Shown here piece after piece: positions 62,573 to 64,000 of a stretch of DNA of 64,000 nt. Position numbers and translations under genes: made by a program. Under the pieces are notes generated by a model. The model was not told the DNA's origin. It searched no databases and was given only the letters and a program-made list of their open reading frames with translations. Every line of letters starts with the position of its first letter. The first letter of the stretch is position 1. The stretch is from Hwanghaeella grinnelliae. GTDB lineage: Bacteria; Pseudomonadota; Alphaproteobacteria; UBA8366; Aestuariispiraceae. The stretch spans positions 992,421 through 1,056,420 of the forward strand of contig NZ_SADE01000002.1 of assembly GCF_004005845.1 (NCBI RefSeq). The letters run 5' to 3'.

Positions 62573-64000
62573 CTATTCGAATTGCCGCAGTAGCCGGTCG
62601 ATGTAGTCGAGTTCGACCTCTGGCCGTGAGCGGTCGCCGGACCGACGCCGCAACTCGTCGCGGATTTCCCGGGCGCGTTTCAGGTCGCCGGTGTCGGGAA
62701 TGACGACATCGCCCTCAGCCTGTCCAGGGGTTGCGTCGTTGGGCGCGCGGCCGAAGGGGTCCTGATCGCCTGTATTGGGTCCCTGGCCGGTCGCCTGCTG
62801 TCCTTGGCCCATCTGGTTGCCAAAGCGTTCCATGAATTGCTGCTGGGCTTGCCGGGCAGCTTCCTGCAATTGGTCCAGGGCCTGACCCTGGGGGCCCACG
62901 GCGTCGCCGGGTTTACCTTGCTGCAGCGCTTCGGTAGAGCCGCGCATTTCCTGCTCCGCCCGTCCGAAGGGCGCCGGAATATCGCCCATCATCTCGCCAT
63001 ATCGCTGCATCAGGTCGCCCAATTGCCGCCGGAGGGCTTCCTGGAGCGCCGCGTCCGCGGCCATTGAGCCGCGCTGTCCCTGCTGCTGGCTATTGCCTTG
63101 ATTTTGACGGTTGCCCTGCTGCATATCCGGATTGCCGGATTCCTGTTGGCGGGTGTTGTTGTGCGTTCGGTCCAACAGTTCACGCTGACCGTTCATCAAT
63201 TCCTGCAGCCCTTCCAGCATCTCCATGGCTTCCATGCCTTGCGGGGAAGGGCGCTGCTGAATGCCGACCTGCAGATTTTCCATCATCCGCTGTAACTGTT
63301 CCAGCATGCGCCGCGCCGCGTCCTTCATGCCGTTCTGAAGCATTTCCCGGACGCGTTCCATGATCTGGTCGATATCCTGCTTCGCCAGCATCCGGTCGTT
63401 TTCGTCCATCGGGATGTCTTCGATACCGCCTTGGTCCATCTGTTCCTGGGCGTTCTGCATCAATGCCTGCAGGTATTCGTCCATCGCCTGCTTCAATTCC
63501 TGCATCAGGCGGTCGATTTCCGCGGCATCCGCATCCCGCGCGATGGCATCCATCAGGGCCTGTTCGGCCCGGCGCAGGCGCTGTTCGGCGACCGACAGAT
63601 TGCCGTCTTCAAGTCGCAATGCAAGCTGCCATAGCAGGTCGATCATCCCGTCCATGACGTTCTCGTCCGGGTCGACGGCAAGCCGCCGTGCCGCCATGTT
63701 CAGCCCCAGGAATACAACGACGTCTCCGTCATAGGCTTCCTTGTCCCACGCCAGTTGGCGCAAAACGCTGGCGACCAGTGGGGCAACGGGCAGGCCTTGC
63801 AGTCCAAGTCGTTTGCGTTGCGCAATAATTTTCTGGGCGACGGGATGACGGAATTCCCGTTCCGGTAAGGTTATGCCGATGGGCTCGCTTTTGCCGATCT
63901 GATCTATCGCGTCGGTCGCGGAAAGTTCCGCCCAAACTTCTTCGCCGGCCCAGATATGATCCATCTGGTTCAGGAAGTGACTACCCTCGATTTGAACCGA
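62573..64000 (-). CDS. TIGR02302 family protein, C-terminal part (runs off the window)
   Basis: At least 475 residues; the frame stays open through base 64000, so the 5' part lies outside. Family members are ~850 residues with N-terminal membrane helices, so roughly the C-terminal half is present. It is dominated by a long Gln/Met/Glu-rich coiled coil (MQELKQAMDEYLQALMQNAQ) and a Gln/Gly/Asn-rich low-complexity stretch, followed by a short conserved end (LDYIDRLLRQFE). Periplasmic location and unknown function are typical of the family. An internal ATG at 63964 should not be taken as the start. Confidence 0.88.
   Translation of the reverse strand, partial: SVQIEGSHFLNQMDHIWAGEEVWAELSATDAIDQIGKSEPIGITLPEREFRHPVAQKIIAQRKRLGLQGLPVAPLVASVLRQLAWDKEAYDGDVVVFLGLNMAARRLAVDPDENVMDGMIDLLWQLALRLEDGNLSVAEQRLRRAEQALMDAIARDADAAEIDRLMQELKQAMDEYLQALMQNAQEQMDQGGIEDIPMDENDRMLAKQDIDQIMERVREMLQNGMKDAARRMLEQLQRMMENLQVGIQQRPSPQGMEAMEMLEGLQELMNGQRELLDRTHNNTRQQESGNPDMQQGNRQNQGNSQQQGQRGSMAADAALQEALRRQLGDLMQRYGEMMGDIPAPFGRAEQEMRGSTEALQQGKPGDAVGPQGQALDQLQEAARQAQQQFMERFGNQMGQGQQATGQGPNTGDQDPFGRAPNDATPGQAEGDVVIPDTGDLKRAREIRDELRRRSGDRSRPEVELDYIDRLLRQFE

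Overview
This window is about 64 kb of chromosomal DNA from a high-GC alphaproteobacterium, most likely a Rhodospirillales-type (marine or aquatic) heterotroph. The assignment is inferred from gene content, not from a 16S gene. The supporting evidence is the ffs-dnaX-ybaB-recR order, an ftsE-ftsX pair divergent from an MJ0042 zinc-ribbon gene, a TIGR02302 family protein, DUF2336 and DUF2125 proteins, a B12-dependent class II ribonucleotide reductase as the only RNR seen, and a long-form FAH-family enzyme next to an alpha-ketoglutaric semialdehyde dehydrogenase. I see no phage, insertion sequence, CRISPR array or rRNA operon.

Layout. 1-5.4 kb: a J-domain-like protein, a prephenate dehydratase with an N-terminal XRE DNA-binding domain, three small membrane or basic proteins resembling a yqjDE-type set, a HAD hydrolase and nudC. 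5.4-11.1 kb: SRP RNA, dnaX, ybaB, recR, a GATase and a DUF4139 protein. 11.2-15.6 kb: a repetitive histone H1-like gene, a VOC protein, rmuC, def and fmt. 15.7-21 kb: a Gld-type ABC transporter operon and a TPR/glycosyltransferase-like protein. 21-30.4 kb: beta-oxidation and sugar-acid catabolic enzymes (3-hydroxyacyl-CoA dehydrogenase, FAH family, KGSADH, thiolase), a chemoreceptor and an orphan degenerate signalling protein. 30.5-32.7 kb: a PEP-CTERM-like surface protein and a CorA/ZntB-type transporter. 32.9-39.2 kb: a signalling island with a PAS histidine kinase, a periplasmic binding protein, a second kinase, an Rcp1-like receiver and a REC-GGDEF protein. 39.3-45.4 kb: tRNA-Ala(CGC), yggT, DUF167, folD, DUF2336, a PAS-GAF-like GGDEF protein and a pyrimidine nucleotidase. 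45.5-51 kb: dapD, dapE, truA, copper-handling genes and metA. 51.3-64 kb: chorismate mutase with a PDT-like tail, hisC, DUF2125, ChaC, nrdJ, plsC, a YdcF protein, ftsX, ftsE, a zinc-ribbon protein and the C-terminal half of a TIGR02302 protein.

Two places stand out. In aromatic amino-acid synthesis the domains look reshuffled: the prephenate dehydratase carries an XRE regulator domain and has a perfect palindrome at its promoter, while the separate chorismate mutase carries a C-terminal domain laid out like a decayed prephenate dehydratase and lies directly upstream of hisC. In the signalling island a substrate-binding protein without transporter genes is encoded 9 bp upstream of a membrane histidine kinase. 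The last ~309 bp of that kinase's catalytic domain are about 97% identical at DNA level to the same part of the PAS kinase 2.6 kb upstream, although the kinases are diverged elsewhere, which points to recent gene conversion or recombination. The outputs of the cluster are a single-domain receiver and a predicted diguanylate cyclase, so a ligand-sensing c-di-GMP pathway is a reasonable inference.

Start sites were chosen from visible ribosome-binding sites, ATGA overlaps and family N-termini. Family names come from motif recognition by eye, without database searches.
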